From NCBI GenBank assembly GCA_039191605.1, contig JBCCXL010000001.1, positions 186,001-250,000 on the forward strand: a stretch of DNA of 64,000 nt, given 5' to 3'. This document shows, piece after piece, positions 54,927 to 63,718 of the stretch (positions are counted from its first letter, which is position 1; each line of letters begins with the position of its first letter). A program made the translations under genes and the position numbers. The stretch comes from JBCCXL01 sp039191605 (GTDB lineage: Bacteria > Acidobacteriota > Thermoanaerobaculia > Multivoradales > JAHZIX01). Below the pieces are notes generated by a model. It was not told where the DNA came from. It did not search any database and saw only the letters and a list, made by a program, of their open reading frames with translations.

Positions 54927-55603
54927 GGATCGCTCTCTCCGAGGTAGACCAGGGGCTCTCGAGGGTCGTCCGTCCGTCGATACGGTCGCCCACATTCGCC
55001 GCAGCGCAGCTCCCCCTGCTCGTCCGCCGTCTTCGGCAGCGGAACCCCGCAGCGACAGGTGAAGCCCATCGAGCGCGCGGGGACCCCCGCCATCAACGCG
55101 TAGGGAGGCACGTCGCGGGTCACCACGGCGCCGGCGGCGACGAAGCACCAGGCTCCCAGCGTGACCCCGCAGACCACCGTGGCGTTGGCTCCGATGGAGG
55201 CCCCTCGCCCCACCCGGGTGGGGAAATAATCCTCTGCCTGGTTGCGGGGAAAGGCCGAGCGCGGAGTGCGCACGTTGGTAAACACCATGCTGGGACCGCA
55301 GAAGACGTCATCCTCCAGATGCACCCCCTGGTAGAGGGAGACGTTGTTCTGGATCTTGACGTTGTCCCCCACCACCACGTCGTTGGCGACGAAGACGTTC
55401 TGACCTAGGGAGCAGCGCTCGCCGATGCGCGCCCCCGGCATCACGTGGCTGAAATGCCAGATCTTCGTCCCCTTCCCCACCACGGCGCCGTCGTCGACGA
55501 TGGCGCTGGCGTGCACAAAAGCCTCGGGGTCCAGCCCGGGAGAGCTGCCGGTGGGGCTATTGGAGGAGCTATCGGGAGAAGTACCGGAAGAAATAGGAGC
55601 CAT
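54923..55603 (-). CDS. wbpD: UDP-sugar N-acetyltransferase (WbpD-like) with zinc-ribbon tail
   Basis: About 226 residues; ATG at 55603, with GGGAGG 5 nt upstream. Hexapeptide left-handed beta-helix (~35-160: VVGKGTKIWHFSHVMPGARIGERCSLGQNVFVANDVVVGDNVKIQNNVSLYQGVHLEDDVFCGPSMVF), matching WbpD/WlbB acetyltransferases that acetylate the 3-amino group of UDP-GlcNAc3NA. A C-terminal Cys4 cluster (CRCG ... CGECG, ~195-215) is like a zinc ribbon, a feature of the WlbB/WbpD group. Its stop overlaps the aminotransferase ATG. Confidence 0.85.
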   Translation of the reverse strand: MAPISSGTSPDSSSNSPTGSSPGLDPEAFVHASAIVDDGAVVGKGTKIWHFSHVMPGARIGERCSLGQNVFVANDVVVGDNVKIQNNVSLYQGVHLEDDVFCGPSMVFTNVRTPRSAFPRNQAEDYFPTRVGRGASIGANATVVCGVTLGAWCFVAAGAVVTRDVPPYALMAGVPARSMGFTCRCGVPLPKTADEQGELRCGECGRPYRRTDDPREPLVYLGESDP

Positions 55604-55617
55604 CGCAGCCTCCCTCC

Positions 55618-56580
55618 TCAACCCCGCAGCAGCCGATGCCCCTCGCCCCGGGCCGAAACCGGGTCGAGGGTACGCAGCTGGTGTACCAGCTCGATAGAAG
55701 GGCGCGCGTCGGCGATGCCGAAGCCGCGGCCGGAGAGAATTTCTTCGTAAGCGCGGGTGTGAAGATCCGTAAAGCCCTGGGAGAGCTCTACCCCTTCGCC
55801 GTCGATGGCCAGCACCCGATGAGCGTGGCGCCCCTCGGCCACCGCCTCCGGCGGCAGATCATCGCCGTCCACCGAGAGCGCCCAGCGCACCCGGGCCCCC
55901 TCCAGCTCCAGCAGCCCCGCCATGCGCGAGTCGTCCGCCACATGGACCTCGGCCTTCTCCACCGCGCCGAAGAGCCACAGCAGCAGGTCGAAGAAGTGAA
56001 TGCCGATATTCATCGCCAGACCCCCGGAGCGCACCTCCGTGCCCTTCCAGGAGCGGTGATACCAGGCGCCCCGGCGGGTGATGTAGGTCAGCTCCACCTC
56101 GGGTCGAGATCTCCCCGCAGACTCCATCAGCCGCGCCCGCAGCTCCTGCACCGACGGCGCCAGTCGCAGCTGCAAGATCGTGTAAACCCGCCGCTGGTAT
56201 TCCTCCTCCAGCTCTTCCAGCGCCCGCAGATTCCAGGGCGAGATCACTAGCGGCTTCTCGCAAATGGCGTGGGCCTTGACCCGCAGCGCCAGTCGCACGT
56301 GGGCATCGTGGAGGAAATTCGGCGAACACACGCTCACCCAATGCACCCGCTCCTGCTCCCCGCGCCGCCGCAGCTTCTCCAGATGCCGATCGAAGCGCTC
56401 GATCTCGGTGAAAAAGGCCGCCTGCGGAAAGAAAGAATCCAGCACCCCCACCGAATCGTGAGGATCCACCGCCGCCACCAACCGGTGGCCGGTGTCGTGA
56501 ATCGCCCTCAGATGGCGCGGGGCGACAAAGCCCGCGGCGCCGACGAGGGCGAAGTTGTTGGGGGTCGAGCTAGGGGTCAC
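55618..56580 (-). CDS. wbpB: UDP-GlcNAcA 3-dehydrogenase (WbpB/WlbA-like)
   Basis: 320 residues. Begins with NAD-binding Rossmann NFALVGAAGFVAPRHLRAIHDTGHRLVAAVDPHDSVGVLDSFFP, closely like WbpB/WlbA, followed by the Gfo/Idh/MocA EKPLVISPWN motif and RRGAWYHRSWKG. Oxidises the 3-position of UDP-GlcNAcA, with the reaction coupled to WbpE-type transamination. First gene of the run wbpB-wbpD-wbpE-sulfotransferase-flippase-acyltransferase-deacetylase-GT4, all with short gaps or ATGA overlaps. The UDP-GlcNAc dehydrogenase WbpA is not present. Confidence 0.85.
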   Translation of the reverse strand: MTPSSTPNNFALVGAAGFVAPRHLRAIHDTGHRLVAAVDPHDSVGVLDSFFPQAAFFTEIERFDRHLEKLRRRGEQERVHWVSVCSPNFLHDAHVRLALRVKAHAICEKPLVISPWNLRALEELEEEYQRRVYTILQLRLAPSVQELRARLMESAGRSRPEVELTYITRRGAWYHRSWKGTEVRSGGLAMNIGIHFFDLLLWLFGAVEKAEVHVADDSRMAGLLELEGARVRWALSVDGDDLPPEAVAEGRHAHRVLAIDGEGVELSQGFTDLHTRAYEEILSGRGFGIADARPSIELVHQLRTLDPVSARGEGHRLLRG

Positions 56581-56747
56581 GAGGAGAGATCCTTTCCTCG
56601 CGATCCTAGCAGCCTTACCTAGTTGGCGGTGTCGGAAACCGGCTGGCGGGTTGGCCGGAGAGAACTATCCGAGACGGCGTCTGTCGATCTGTATGAGCGA
56701 CAGATTCGAGTCGCTGCGGGGCCCTGATCTTCCTGCTGTGGTTGGGC

Positions 56748-56927
56748 TCATTTCGGGTCGGAGGGTTTTCCTTTCGGACGGCGAACAACAATCTCACCAT
56801 CTTTGTCGAGCTCAGCGTAAGGGCGCCCGCTGGCAGCAAACTCTTCATCGAGGCGCAACCTCTTGCGGGCGTCCTCTATTTGCTCCTCCCAAGCTGCCCG
56901 AACTGACTCTTGCTCGGAGGCTCCCAT
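56748..56927 (-). CDS. Small charged protein, function unknown
   Basis: 59 residues from ATG at 56927: MGASEQESVRAAWEEQ, then IEDARKRLRLDEEFAASGRPYAEL and DKDGEIVVRRPKGKPSDPK. The alternation of charged helix and a short beta-like tail looks protein-like rather than random. No Shine-Dalgarno is clear. Too short for firm family assignment. The upstream frame at 56876-56980 overlaps it by about 52 bases. Confidence 0.45.
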   Translation of the reverse strand: MGASEQESVRAAWEEQIEDARKRLRLDEEFAASGRPYAELDKDGEIVVRRPKGKPSDPK

Positions 56928-56980
56928 CTAGTCATTCGCTTCAGGATCTCATCTATCTGCCGAAGCGAGGCCGCCAACAA
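56876..56980 (-). CDS. Very small open frame upstream of the 59-residue protein
   Basis: 34 codons with a TTG start (56980) 8 nt after AGGAAG: LLAASLRQIDEILKRM, then TRWEPPSKSQFGQLGRSK. The pattern of a short amphipathic helix followed by a basic tail resembles one half of small two-gene modules, but no family is recognised, and the TTG start is uncertain. It may be the remnant of a longer gene. Confidence 0.25.
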   Translation of the reverse strand: MLAASLRQIDEILKRMTRWEPPSKSQFGQLGRSK

Positions 56981-57038
56981 GACAAAGGCTTCCTAAGGGC
57001 TTCACAGCGCCCGAACGTCCGGAAGTTCGGCAGTCCAT

Positions 57039-58148
57039 TCACCCGCTGCGCCCCCGCCCCGCGAAGCGCCCGGTAGCCGCCGCCAGCACGCCTTCGACAA
57101 GGCCTCGGGCACGAGCAAAGGCGCGCAGGAAGCTCATGGGGGCGAAGGCGAGCATGCGGGTTTCGCCGGTGTGGCGCAGCAGATTCCAGGTCATGGGGAT
57201 CTGGGCGAGGGCGAGAAGCAGCAACGCCGCGGCGGTGGCCAGGGCGCCGAGGGTCTCGAGCTGAAAGAGCCAAGAAGGAGTTTCCTCGCCGAGGACGAAG
57301 TGGCGCAGGAGGCTCAGCAGACCAGCGCCGACTCCGCTGCCCACGGCGGCGGCGGCGAGGGGCGGCTGGACGTGGTCGACGAAGCCGGAGTAGTGGTCTC
57401 CCCCGAGCTTCTGGGGATGGGCGGCGTAGAGGGCCATGCGCCAATAGCCTTGCCAGCGCTGGGCCCGCAGGTAGCGGCGCAGGTGGCGGGCGTGGAAGTG
57501 CCCCACTCGGGAATCCGTCACGAAGCGCAGGCGACCGCCAGCGGAGCGCAGGCGATAGGCCAGCTCGGCGTCCTGGGCGCGCTGCAATCGCTCGTCAAAG
57601 CCCTCGATCTGCGCCAGAGCCTCGCGGCGATAGAGCACGTTGAAGGTGGCGAGGAAGTCCACCTCCCGGGGCATGCGGCGATGGCGGGCGACGATCTCTT
57701 CGTGGATCAGGCTCGCCACCAGGGATTCCGGCAGCATGTTGCCGTAGCTGCCGCCGACGCCCACAACGCCGTCTTCGATCTCCGTCAGCAGTCGCTCCAG
57801 CGCTCCCTCCTCGGCGACGCAATCGGAATCGATGAACCACACCCACTCCGTCGTCGCGGCGCGCCAGCCAACGTTGCGGGCCCCTCCGGGGCCGAGGCCG
57901 GAGGTGGCGAGGCGCACGAGAGGCAAGACCGAGTCGGGCTCCTGAAAGCCGTATTCGGCGAGGATTTCCGGGGTCTGGTCGGTGGAGCCATCGTCGACGA
58001 AGAGGATTCTCTCTAACAGCCCCGGCTCCACCAGCGGCAGCACCGCCTCCAGACAGGGCCGCAAGGTCGCTTCGGCGTTGTAGCCGGGAATCACCAGGGT
58101 GACCGTCGGCGCCGACCCTTCGGGCAATCCGGCCCGGGCCTCGCTCAT
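57039..58148 (-). CDS. Family 2 glycosyltransferase with C-terminal membrane helices
   Basis: 369 residues from the ATG at 58148, which overlaps the stop of the membrane protein gene. GT-A motifs: VTLVIPGYNAEATLRPCLEAV, LFVDDGSTDQTP, GPGGARNVGWR, FIDSDC (D-x-D), FNVLYRREALAQIEGFDERLQRAQDAELAYRLR. The last ~120 residues contain 2-3 transmembrane helices (SGVGAGLLSLLRHFVL, ATAAALLLLALAQIPMTWNLL). Likely adds a sugar to the lipid-linked glycan at the membrane. It is at the downstream end of a three-gene unit with the gene at 58145 and the DPPR synthase. Confidence 0.88.
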   Translation of the reverse strand: MSEARAGLPEGSAPTVTLVIPGYNAEATLRPCLEAVLPLVEPGLLERILFVDDGSTDQTPEILAEYGFQEPDSVLPLVRLATSGLGPGGARNVGWRAATTEWVWFIDSDCVAEEGALERLLTEIEDGVVGVGGSYGNMLPESLVASLIHEEIVARHRRMPREVDFLATFNVLYRREALAQIEGFDERLQRAQDAELAYRLRSAGGRLRFVTDSRVGHFHARHLRRYLRAQRWQGYWRMALYAAHPQKLGGDHYSGFVDHVQPPLAAAAVGSGVGAGLLSLLRHFVLGEETPSWLFQLETLGALATAAALLLLALAQIPMTWNLLRHTGETRMLAFAPMSFLRAFARARGLVEGVLAAATGRFAGRGRSG

Positions 58149-60046
58149 CGCCCGCCTCCGGAGTCCTTCAACAGGATGGACGAGGGATTCACCTTGGAAG
58201 GCGGCGCTAGAACCCCTACCTGGTAGACCCTGCCGTCCTCCTCGCGACGGGAGAAGACCTTGACCAATTCGAGGTCCGAGGTCAGCCCCTGGAGGAAAGC
58301 GCAATTCTGCTCTTGGGGGTAGAGCAGAACCATATTTGCCCCGGCCCGCTCCAGGAGCGCCAGGGTGCGCTCCGCCGACTCGTCGCAATCCATCCAGTGG
58401 AAGCCAGCGCGACTGAAGGCTGAAAGGGGCTGAGCGTTGGTGGTGATCACCGAGGGCGTCGGCTCCTGCTCGTCCAGCCACGCCACTAGCTCCTCCTCTG
58501 GACCCAGCAGGCCGGAGCCGAAGTCGATGCTCGGAAAACGCTGCACCCGCTCCCATCCGATCACCACCGAAGCCAGCATCAGCACCGCCGCCAGCGCCTT
58601 CAATCGCCGAGTAGCTCGCGGCCGCAGACAGTAGATCAACGCTGGAATCAACAAAAGCACGAAGGGCAGGCCATGACGGAAGCCGAAGAGCCATTCCTTG
58701 AAGAAGCGGAATTGAGCGTTGTGCAGCGGCGCCAACATGCCAAGACCGGCGAGCACCGAGGCCAGGATCACCACTCGATTCGGATGACGCCACCAGCGAA
58801 TCCAGCGCAGGGGAGCAAAGCCTGCTTGGCGGTGAGCGGCGCGCTTGCGAATGCGGCCTCTCCACGGTCTCGGTCCTCGAAGCTGGGAGGCCAGTAGCGA
58901 GAGCAGAACTGCCGGCACGAGGTAGGCGACGAAGCCGAAGGAATCGATATAGGAGTTGGGGCTGGTGAGCGAGAAGGCGGTCACCAAGCCATCTCCCCGC
59001 GACTCCAGCCATTGGGACCACCCCTCCACCGGCACCTGCGAGCGGAAGGAACCGATTCCGGGAGTGCCCTTATAAGAACCAACGCCGATCACTCCCCGCG
59101 GCTGGAAGGGGTCCATCCAGCTGTAGAGCCAGAAGATCCAGGGACCCACCACCGCGGCACTCCCCAGAGCCGCCACTCCCGCGGCCACCAGGCGGCGCCC
59201 CCCGCCGCCACGGAAACCATCCTGCAGGACTCCGCGGCGCAGGACCCCGACACCCAGGGCGATCACCACGGCGAGGGTCAAGGGCAACATCTGCCCCCGG
59301 GACAGGAAGGCCAGCCCCGCGAAGCCTCCCGCCAGCGCTGCCCACCCGAGGTGCCCGTAGCGCGCCCGATGCACCGCCAGCAGCGACGCGAAGAGCATGG
59401 CGAAGGCCAGCCCCTCGGTGTAGGGCAGGGAGGTGAATTGGTAGAAGCGATGATCGAGGGAGAAGATCAGCACCGCGGCGTGCCCCACCGCCACCACCGG
59501 GAGCCCTGTCCCCAAAGCCCCGTCCCAGCGGCTGCGCCCGGAGCTACCCCGCAGGCCCGGAACCATCGCCTGAGCCAACGCGTAGAGCAGCATCAGGCTC
59601 ACCAAGTAGAGCAGCGGCGGAAGCCAGCGGGTCGCCGCCTCGAGACCCACCAAGGCTCCTACCGAGCCCAGCAGTAAAGGCCACAGCGGTGGGGCGTTGG
59701 TGGGGTGAGGGAATTCCGGCAACCCTTGGTGGTAGAGGCTCACCCGAGTCACCAGGCCTTCCCCCTCGGCTACCGAACGAGCGATCTGGTAGTAAAAAGA
59801 CCCATCGAGAGCGTTGCGCCCCAGCTCCGGCGCAAACCCCGACTTGGCCGTGGCCAGAACTCCGAGCAGAACAAGAAGAAGGGCCCAGCGCTTCACCGCA
59901 CGGCGACGGCGGGTAGGAGATGAAGTCCTCTTGGGAGGTGCTTCCTTGGCCTCCGGTCCTGACGTCTCTGCACCTAACGTCTCAGAGTCTGCCGCAGAGC
60001 TCGACGGCACCAGGCCAGCCAGCCTTCGCTCCTCTCGCTCGCTCAC
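58145..60046 (-). CDS. Multi-spanning membrane glycosyltransferase-like protein
   Basis: 633 residues from a GTG at 60046, which overlaps the DPPR-synthase stop (GTGA). After a basic cytoplasmic N-terminus, ~10-12 hydrophobic helices follow. The first periplasmic loop has LDGSFYYQIARSVAEGEGLVTR and EFPHPTNAPPLWPLLLG, like the acidic-motif first loop of GT-C/ArnT-type enzymes using a polyprenyl-phosphate sugar. The C-terminal ~120 residues are periplasmic and soluble. GT-C membership is inferred from topology and loop pattern, not by a search. Its neighbour makes a possible polyprenyl-phosphate pentose donor. Confidence 0.75.
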   Translation of the reverse strand: MSEREERRLAGLVPSSSAADSETLGAETSGPEAKEAPPKRTSSPTRRRRAVKRWALLLVLLGVLATAKSGFAPELGRNALDGSFYYQIARSVAEGEGLVTRVSLYHQGLPEFPHPTNAPPLWPLLLGSVGALVGLEAATRWLPPLLYLVSLMLLYALAQAMVPGLRGSSGRSRWDGALGTGLPVVAVGHAAVLIFSLDHRFYQFTSLPYTEGLAFAMLFASLLAVHRARYGHLGWAALAGGFAGLAFLSRGQMLPLTLAVVIALGVGVLRRGVLQDGFRGGGGRRLVAAGVAALGSAAVVGPWIFWLYSWMDPFQPRGVIGVGSYKGTPGIGSFRSQVPVEGWSQWLESRGDGLVTAFSLTSPNSYIDSFGFVAYLVPAVLLSLLASQLRGPRPWRGRIRKRAAHRQAGFAPLRWIRWWRHPNRVVILASVLAGLGMLAPLHNAQFRFFKEWLFGFRHGLPFVLLLIPALIYCLRPRATRRLKALAAVLMLASVVIGWERVQRFPSIDFGSGLLGPEEELVAWLDEQEPTPSVITTNAQPLSAFSRAGFHWMDCDESAERTLALLERAGANMVLLYPQEQNCAFLQGLTSDLELVKVFSRREEDGRVYQVGVLAPPSKVNPSSILLKDSGGGR

Positions 60047-60930
60047 GCCGGCATCCACTTCGGTAGATAGACGATGGCCACCACGACGATCACCCACAGG
60101 ATCACGTTGAGCACGAAAGGCAGGTCGGTGAGGATCGCCTCCGTCGGCGTGGTGTTCCCAGTGCCGCGGTGGATCAGGTAGAGGTAGCGAAAGATCCCGA
60201 AGAGCACCAGGGGCACGGTGTACACCAAATGCTGGGTGCCGAATTTGCTCACCGTCTCTGGATCCACCGTGTAGAGGGCGTAGCAGACCAGGGTAGAGGC
60301 GGTGACCACGTTGATCATCTGATCCAGGAAGGGCACGCTGTAGAGGTGCAGTACGGAGCGCTGAGATGCGGCTCCGTCCGCCAGCAGGGTGAGCTCATGG
60401 CGCCGCTTGGACATCACCAAGAAGAGCGCCACGAAGGCGGTGCACAGGATCAGCCAGCGGGAGGTCACGACCCCGACCGCCGCCGAGCCCGCCTCGACCC
60501 GCAAGACGAAGCCCACGGCGACGATCATCAGATCGAGGATCACCACCCGCTTGGCGCCGAAGCTGTAGGCCCAATTGATCGCTAGGTAGGTGAAGATCAG
60601 GGCACCGACGACGGGAGTGAGCAGCCATCCCCCCACCGTGGCCACCAGCACCAACAGAATCGCTACGACATAGGCCACCGGTACCGGCAGCCTGCCCGAG
60701 GCGATGGGCCGATGGCGCTTGGCGGGATGCTGTCGATCTTCCTCCCGATCCCTTATATCGTTGAGCAAGTACACCGCACTCGCCGCCGCACAGAACAGGC
60801 CGAAGGCCGCTGCACCTCGCAGCGCCCAGGGCAGCATCAAGAGCTTGCCGCCAAAAACCAGCGGCGCCAGCACGAAGAAATTCTTCACCCATTGAGCCGG
60901 GCGGAGGGCCTTCAAAAGTGCGGAGATCAT
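60043..60930 (-). CDS. ubiA: UbiA-family decaprenyl-phosphate phosphoribosyltransferase (DPPR synthase)
   Basis: 295 residues from the ATG at 60930, with no clear Shine-Dalgarno (possible leaderless mRNA). Eight to nine transmembrane helices. The first Asp-rich motif is NDIRDREEDRQHPAKRHRPIASG (Asn57, Asp58, Asp61, Asp65), the DPPR-synthase pattern, in which pyrophosphate-bound PRPP and a polyprenyl phosphate give polyprenyl-phosphoryl-5-phosphoribose. The product can become polyprenyl-phosphoryl-arabinose after DprE1/DprE2, not present in the window. The symbol only marks the family. Confidence 0.85.
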   Translation of the reverse strand: MISALLKALRPAQWVKNFFVLAPLVFGGKLLMLPWALRGAAAFGLFCAAASAVYLLNDIRDREEDRQHPAKRHRPIASGRLPVPVAYVVAILLVLVATVGGWLLTPVVGALIFTYLAINWAYSFGAKRVVILDLMIVAVGFVLRVEAGSAAVGVVTSRWLILCTAFVALFLVMSKRRHELTLLADGAASQRSVLHLYSVPFLDQMINVVTASTLVCYALYTVDPETVSKFGTQHLVYTVPLVLFGIFRYLYLIHRGTGNTTPTEAILTDLPFVLNVILWVIVVVAIVYLPKWMPA

Positions 60931-61108
60931 GGTCGCTATTGTACGGTCGCGGCGCAAGCCCGCAACACGCTAGATCGCCTTCCTCTCAACTCCTGCAACC
61001 ATCCACGAACTCTCCAGCCCCAGACCAGGCTGCAGACCAGGCCACAGACCAGGCCACAGAGCCAACACTCCAGACCTAAGGTTCCAGAGCGGCCCATAGG
61101 AGAAGCCC
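60931..61108. promoter_or_regulatory. Divergent promoter region of DPPR synthase / YfhO-like gene
   Basis: 178 bases between divergent starts, so it must hold both promoters. The only structure seen is the 12-bp tandem repeat at 61021-61056. Confidence 0.5.
61021..61056 (+). repeat. Three 12-bp tandem units upstream of the YfhO-like gene
   Basis: CAGACCAGGCTG, CAGACCAGGCCA, CAGACCAGGCCA, then a partial CAGA. It ends about 52 bases before the TTG start at 61109. Simple slippage is the likely origin. Confidence 0.75.
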
Positions 61109-63718
61109 TTGCAGCAAGAGCCCCCTCAGGAGACGACCCTGGGAGAGAACGCTCCGCAGACCGCGCCGGCGCTAGGCACAGAACCGCCAGCGAGAGGGCC
61201 AGCGACAGATCGCGGCCTGCGCTGGGTGATGCTCGCCACCCTGCTGATCTGGCTTTGGGTGGCGTGGCCGATGGCCAGCGGCGAGAGCACCGTGTATCTG
61301 CGAGATGCCTTCTCCAACGCGCTGCCGCAGAAGGCCTTCGCCGCCGAGCAGCTGAAGCAAGGGCATATCGCCGCCCTCGATCCCGGCTGGGGGCTCGGAC
61401 AACCCCATCGCGGCAACGCCGCCCTCGCCTCCTTTCACCCCCACAATCTGCTCTACCTGCTGCTGCCCTTCTGGAGCGCCTTCAATCTCCACTTCGCCCT
61501 TCATTGGCTGATCGCCCTCTTCACCTTCCGGGCCTTGGCCCGCGCTCTGGGGCAGAGCCCGGCAGCGGCCTGGCTGGCGACCCTAGGCTATGCCGGCGGC
61601 GGGTACGTGCTCTCCACCTTCTCGTTCTACAACCTGGTGGGAGTGGCGGCATGGTGGCCCCTGGCGATGGCCGGGGTGGCCCTGGCGGCGCGCGGAGGCG
61701 GTGGGGGCAAAGACGGTGGCAAGAGCCCTGAGACCCTGCTTTCTGCCGCAAACCCCCGGGGCCTAAGCGTGCGCGGACTAGCCCTCGCCAGCCTCGGTAT
61801 TGGCCTCACGGTGCTGAGCGGAGACCCCGTCACCACGCTGCTGGGAGGGCTCCCTCTGCTGCTGGCGGCCTGCGCCGGGGCCGCTTCCCTATCGAGAGTC
61901 CAGAGAGCGGGAATCCAGCGGCTGGTTCGAGGGACGATGGCCTGTATTTTCGCCGGCATTGGCGGCGCCCTGATCTCCCTCCCCCAGCTCATCGCCACGG
62001 CGCGCATCTACGGCGCCTCCTTCCGCGGCGGCCGGGGCAATCTGGAGGGCCAGGCCGGCGCCTACAGCCTCGAGCCTCTGCGCCTGCTGGAGCTGGTGCT
62101 TCCCCTGCCCTTCGGCTGGCCCACCTGGCTCGGGCCTCGGGGGGTGTGGGTGGAGGGACTGGCGGACACCCTGCCCTTCTTCTTCTCCGCTCATTTCGGC
62201 CTGGTGGCCCTGACCCTCTTCTTCCTCGCGCGGCAGCGCAGCTGGCAGGCCCTGGCAATCCTCGGCCTGGCGGCAGCGGTCGCCGGGGGCACCGTCCCTT
62301 CGGCCCTCGAGGCGGTGAGCTTCGGCCTCTTCCGCTTCCCGGAGAAATTCCTCTTCTGGACCGCTCTGGCGGCTCCCCTCGCCGCCGGCTTCGGCCTACA
62401 GCGGGCGATGGCGGCCTCCGATAGCGCCCGCCGGCGGATGCGTCTGGCCCTCGGGATCGCCAGCGCCAGCGCCACCCTCGCCGCCCTGGTCGTCTTCCTG
62501 CTGCGCTCCCCCCTCGCCGAGGGGCTTCGGCAGCGCGGCGGAACCGGTGCCGGAGACGGCGAAGCGCTGGCTCAAACGCTGCTCTTTCAGGGGCAGTGGG
62601 TAAGTCTTCAGCTCGCCCTAGCGTCGGCGGCCCTGGCCGGCCTGGCCTACGCCGTGAGCCGCCGTCGCGCCAGCGCAGCGGTCGCTCTGCAGCTGCTCTG
62701 CCTGCTTCCCCTGGCGCCGCTGCTGGATACCGCCCCGGTGAAAGAAGCTGCCGCGGTGACGGATTTCGAGCAGCGGCTGCTGAATTCCACTCCCCAGCGC
62801 ACTCCCCAGCGAGAGATCCCGGCCGACAACGATCAAGCCAGATCAGAGATCGGCGCCCTCTCCGCCGCCCTCGCCCTGCCCTCCTGGGTGCCGCCGCCGA
62901 ATTATCGCCACGTCGCCGGCAGCCGCTGGCGGGCGCAGCAGGCCCGCTGCGCTGACCTCCACCCCACTCCCGGCGCTCTCCACGGCCTCTCCTTCCCTCT
63001 GGCGCCAAATCTCGAAGGCCTCGGCACCGCCCTCTCCACCTTCCTGCACATCAATCTCGTGAGGCTGGACTGGGATCAGCGCATCCGCTGGCTGCAGCTG
63101 CTGGGCGTCGAGGGGATCGTGGTGCAGGGGAATCAGCGACTGTTCAGTCCCGGTCTCGAGCCCCTGGCGGTGGAGGCTCGCCATGGCGTCGTCTCCACCC
63201 TGTACCGCGTAGTCAATATCGGGCCGGACGCCTGGTGGCCGCAGCGGGTGGAGGATTCCCAGGGGCCGGTGGACGTCTTTCGCAAGCTGGTGGAAGAGGG
63301 GGACCTGCGACAGCGGGCGGTGGTGGCCGGCAGCCTCGAACACCGCCCCGGAGGCCGGGTGCGCATTCTCTCGGCGGCGGCGGATCGAGTGGAGCTAGAG
63401 GTCGTGAGCGAAGGCGGCCTGGCGGTGCTGCGTAGGGCCTATCACCCGCTGCTGGAAGCCACTCTGGACGACGGCACCGCCGTTCCCACCACGCCGGTGA
63501 ACCTCGCCCTCACCGGCATCGCGGTGCCCGCCGGCACCCACCGCATCACCCTCGCCGTAGACCACGGTCCAGAACGCCTCGGCGGCGGCATCGCCTTGCT
63601 CACCGCCATCGGCTGCCTGTGGATTCTGCGACGACGGCGCAACCAGCCCGAAAACCCAGGGCTGGAAGCCTCAGGGCCGGAAAGCCGAGGGCCGGAAAGC
63701 CGAGAGGTCGGGGCTTGA
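61109..63718 (+). CDS. YfhO-like multi-spanning membrane protein
   Basis: 869 residues from a TTG with AGGAG at about 6 nt upstream. After a short cytoplasmic tail, ~12-13 hydrophobic helices follow. The first loop contains GESTVYLRDAFSNALPQKAF, and HPHNLLYLLLP lies a little further on, YfhO-type sequences of GT-C-like proteins involved in glycosylating envelope polymers. The C-terminal ~220 residues (from LPSWVPPPNYRHVAGSRW) are soluble and beta-rich, followed by one last helix near 827-842 and a Gly/Pro/Glu tail. Its stop overlaps the next gene's TTG. Confidence 0.78.
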   Translation: MQQEPPQETTLGENAPQTAPALGTEPPARGPATDRGLRWVMLATLLIWLWVAWPMASGESTVYLRDAFSNALPQKAFAAEQLKQGHIAALDPGWGLGQPHRGNAALASFHPHNLLYLLLPFWSAFNLHFALHWLIALFTFRALARALGQSPAAAWLATLGYAGGGYVLSTFSFYNLVGVAAWWPLAMAGVALAARGGGGGKDGGKSPETLLSAANPRGLSVRGLALASLGIGLTVLSGDPVTTLLGGLPLLLAACAGAASLSRVQRAGIQRLVRGTMACIFAGIGGALISLPQLIATARIYGASFRGGRGNLEGQAGAYSLEPLRLLELVLPLPFGWPTWLGPRGVWVEGLADTLPFFFSAHFGLVALTLFFLARQRSWQALAILGLAAAVAGGTVPSALEAVSFGLFRFPEKFLFWTALAAPLAAGFGLQRAMAASDSARRRMRLALGIASASATLAALVVFLLRSPLAEGLRQRGGTGAGDGEALAQTLLFQGQWVSLQLALASAALAGLAYAVSRRRASAAVALQLLCLLPLAPLLDTAPVKEAAAVTDFEQRLLNSTPQRTPQREIPADNDQARSEIGALSAALALPSWVPPPNYRHVAGSRWRAQQARCADLHPTPGALHGLSFPLAPNLEGLGTALSTFLHINLVRLDWDQRIRWLQLLGVEGIVVQGNQRLFSPGLEPLAVEARHGVVSTLYRVVNIGPDAWWPQRVEDSQGPVDVFRKLVEEGDLRQRAVVAGSLEHRPGGRVRILSAAADRVELEVVSEGGLAVLRRAYHPLLEATLDDGTAVPTTPVNLALTGIAVPAGTHRITLAVDHGPERLGGGIALLTAIGCLWILRRRRNQPENPGLEASGPESRGPESREVGA

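Larger units (their letters stand above)
56581..57038. other. Intergenic region upstream of wbpB
   Basis: 458 bases of lower GC than the neighbours. It contains two small overlapping open frames on the minus strand (56748-56927 and 56876-56980), described below. It should also hold the promoter of the wbpB operon. No repeat or IS trace is recognised. Confidence 0.55.

Noticed and set aside
56953..57444. Arg/Pro-rich open frame on the minus strand overlapping the end of the GT2 gene
   Set aside because: It is an out-of-frame shadow of a clear GT2 gene at 57039-58148.
61021..61056. Tandem repeats as a CRISPR array
   Set aside because: 12-base units with no spacers; no cas gene. The same applies to the repeats at 14831 and 18878.
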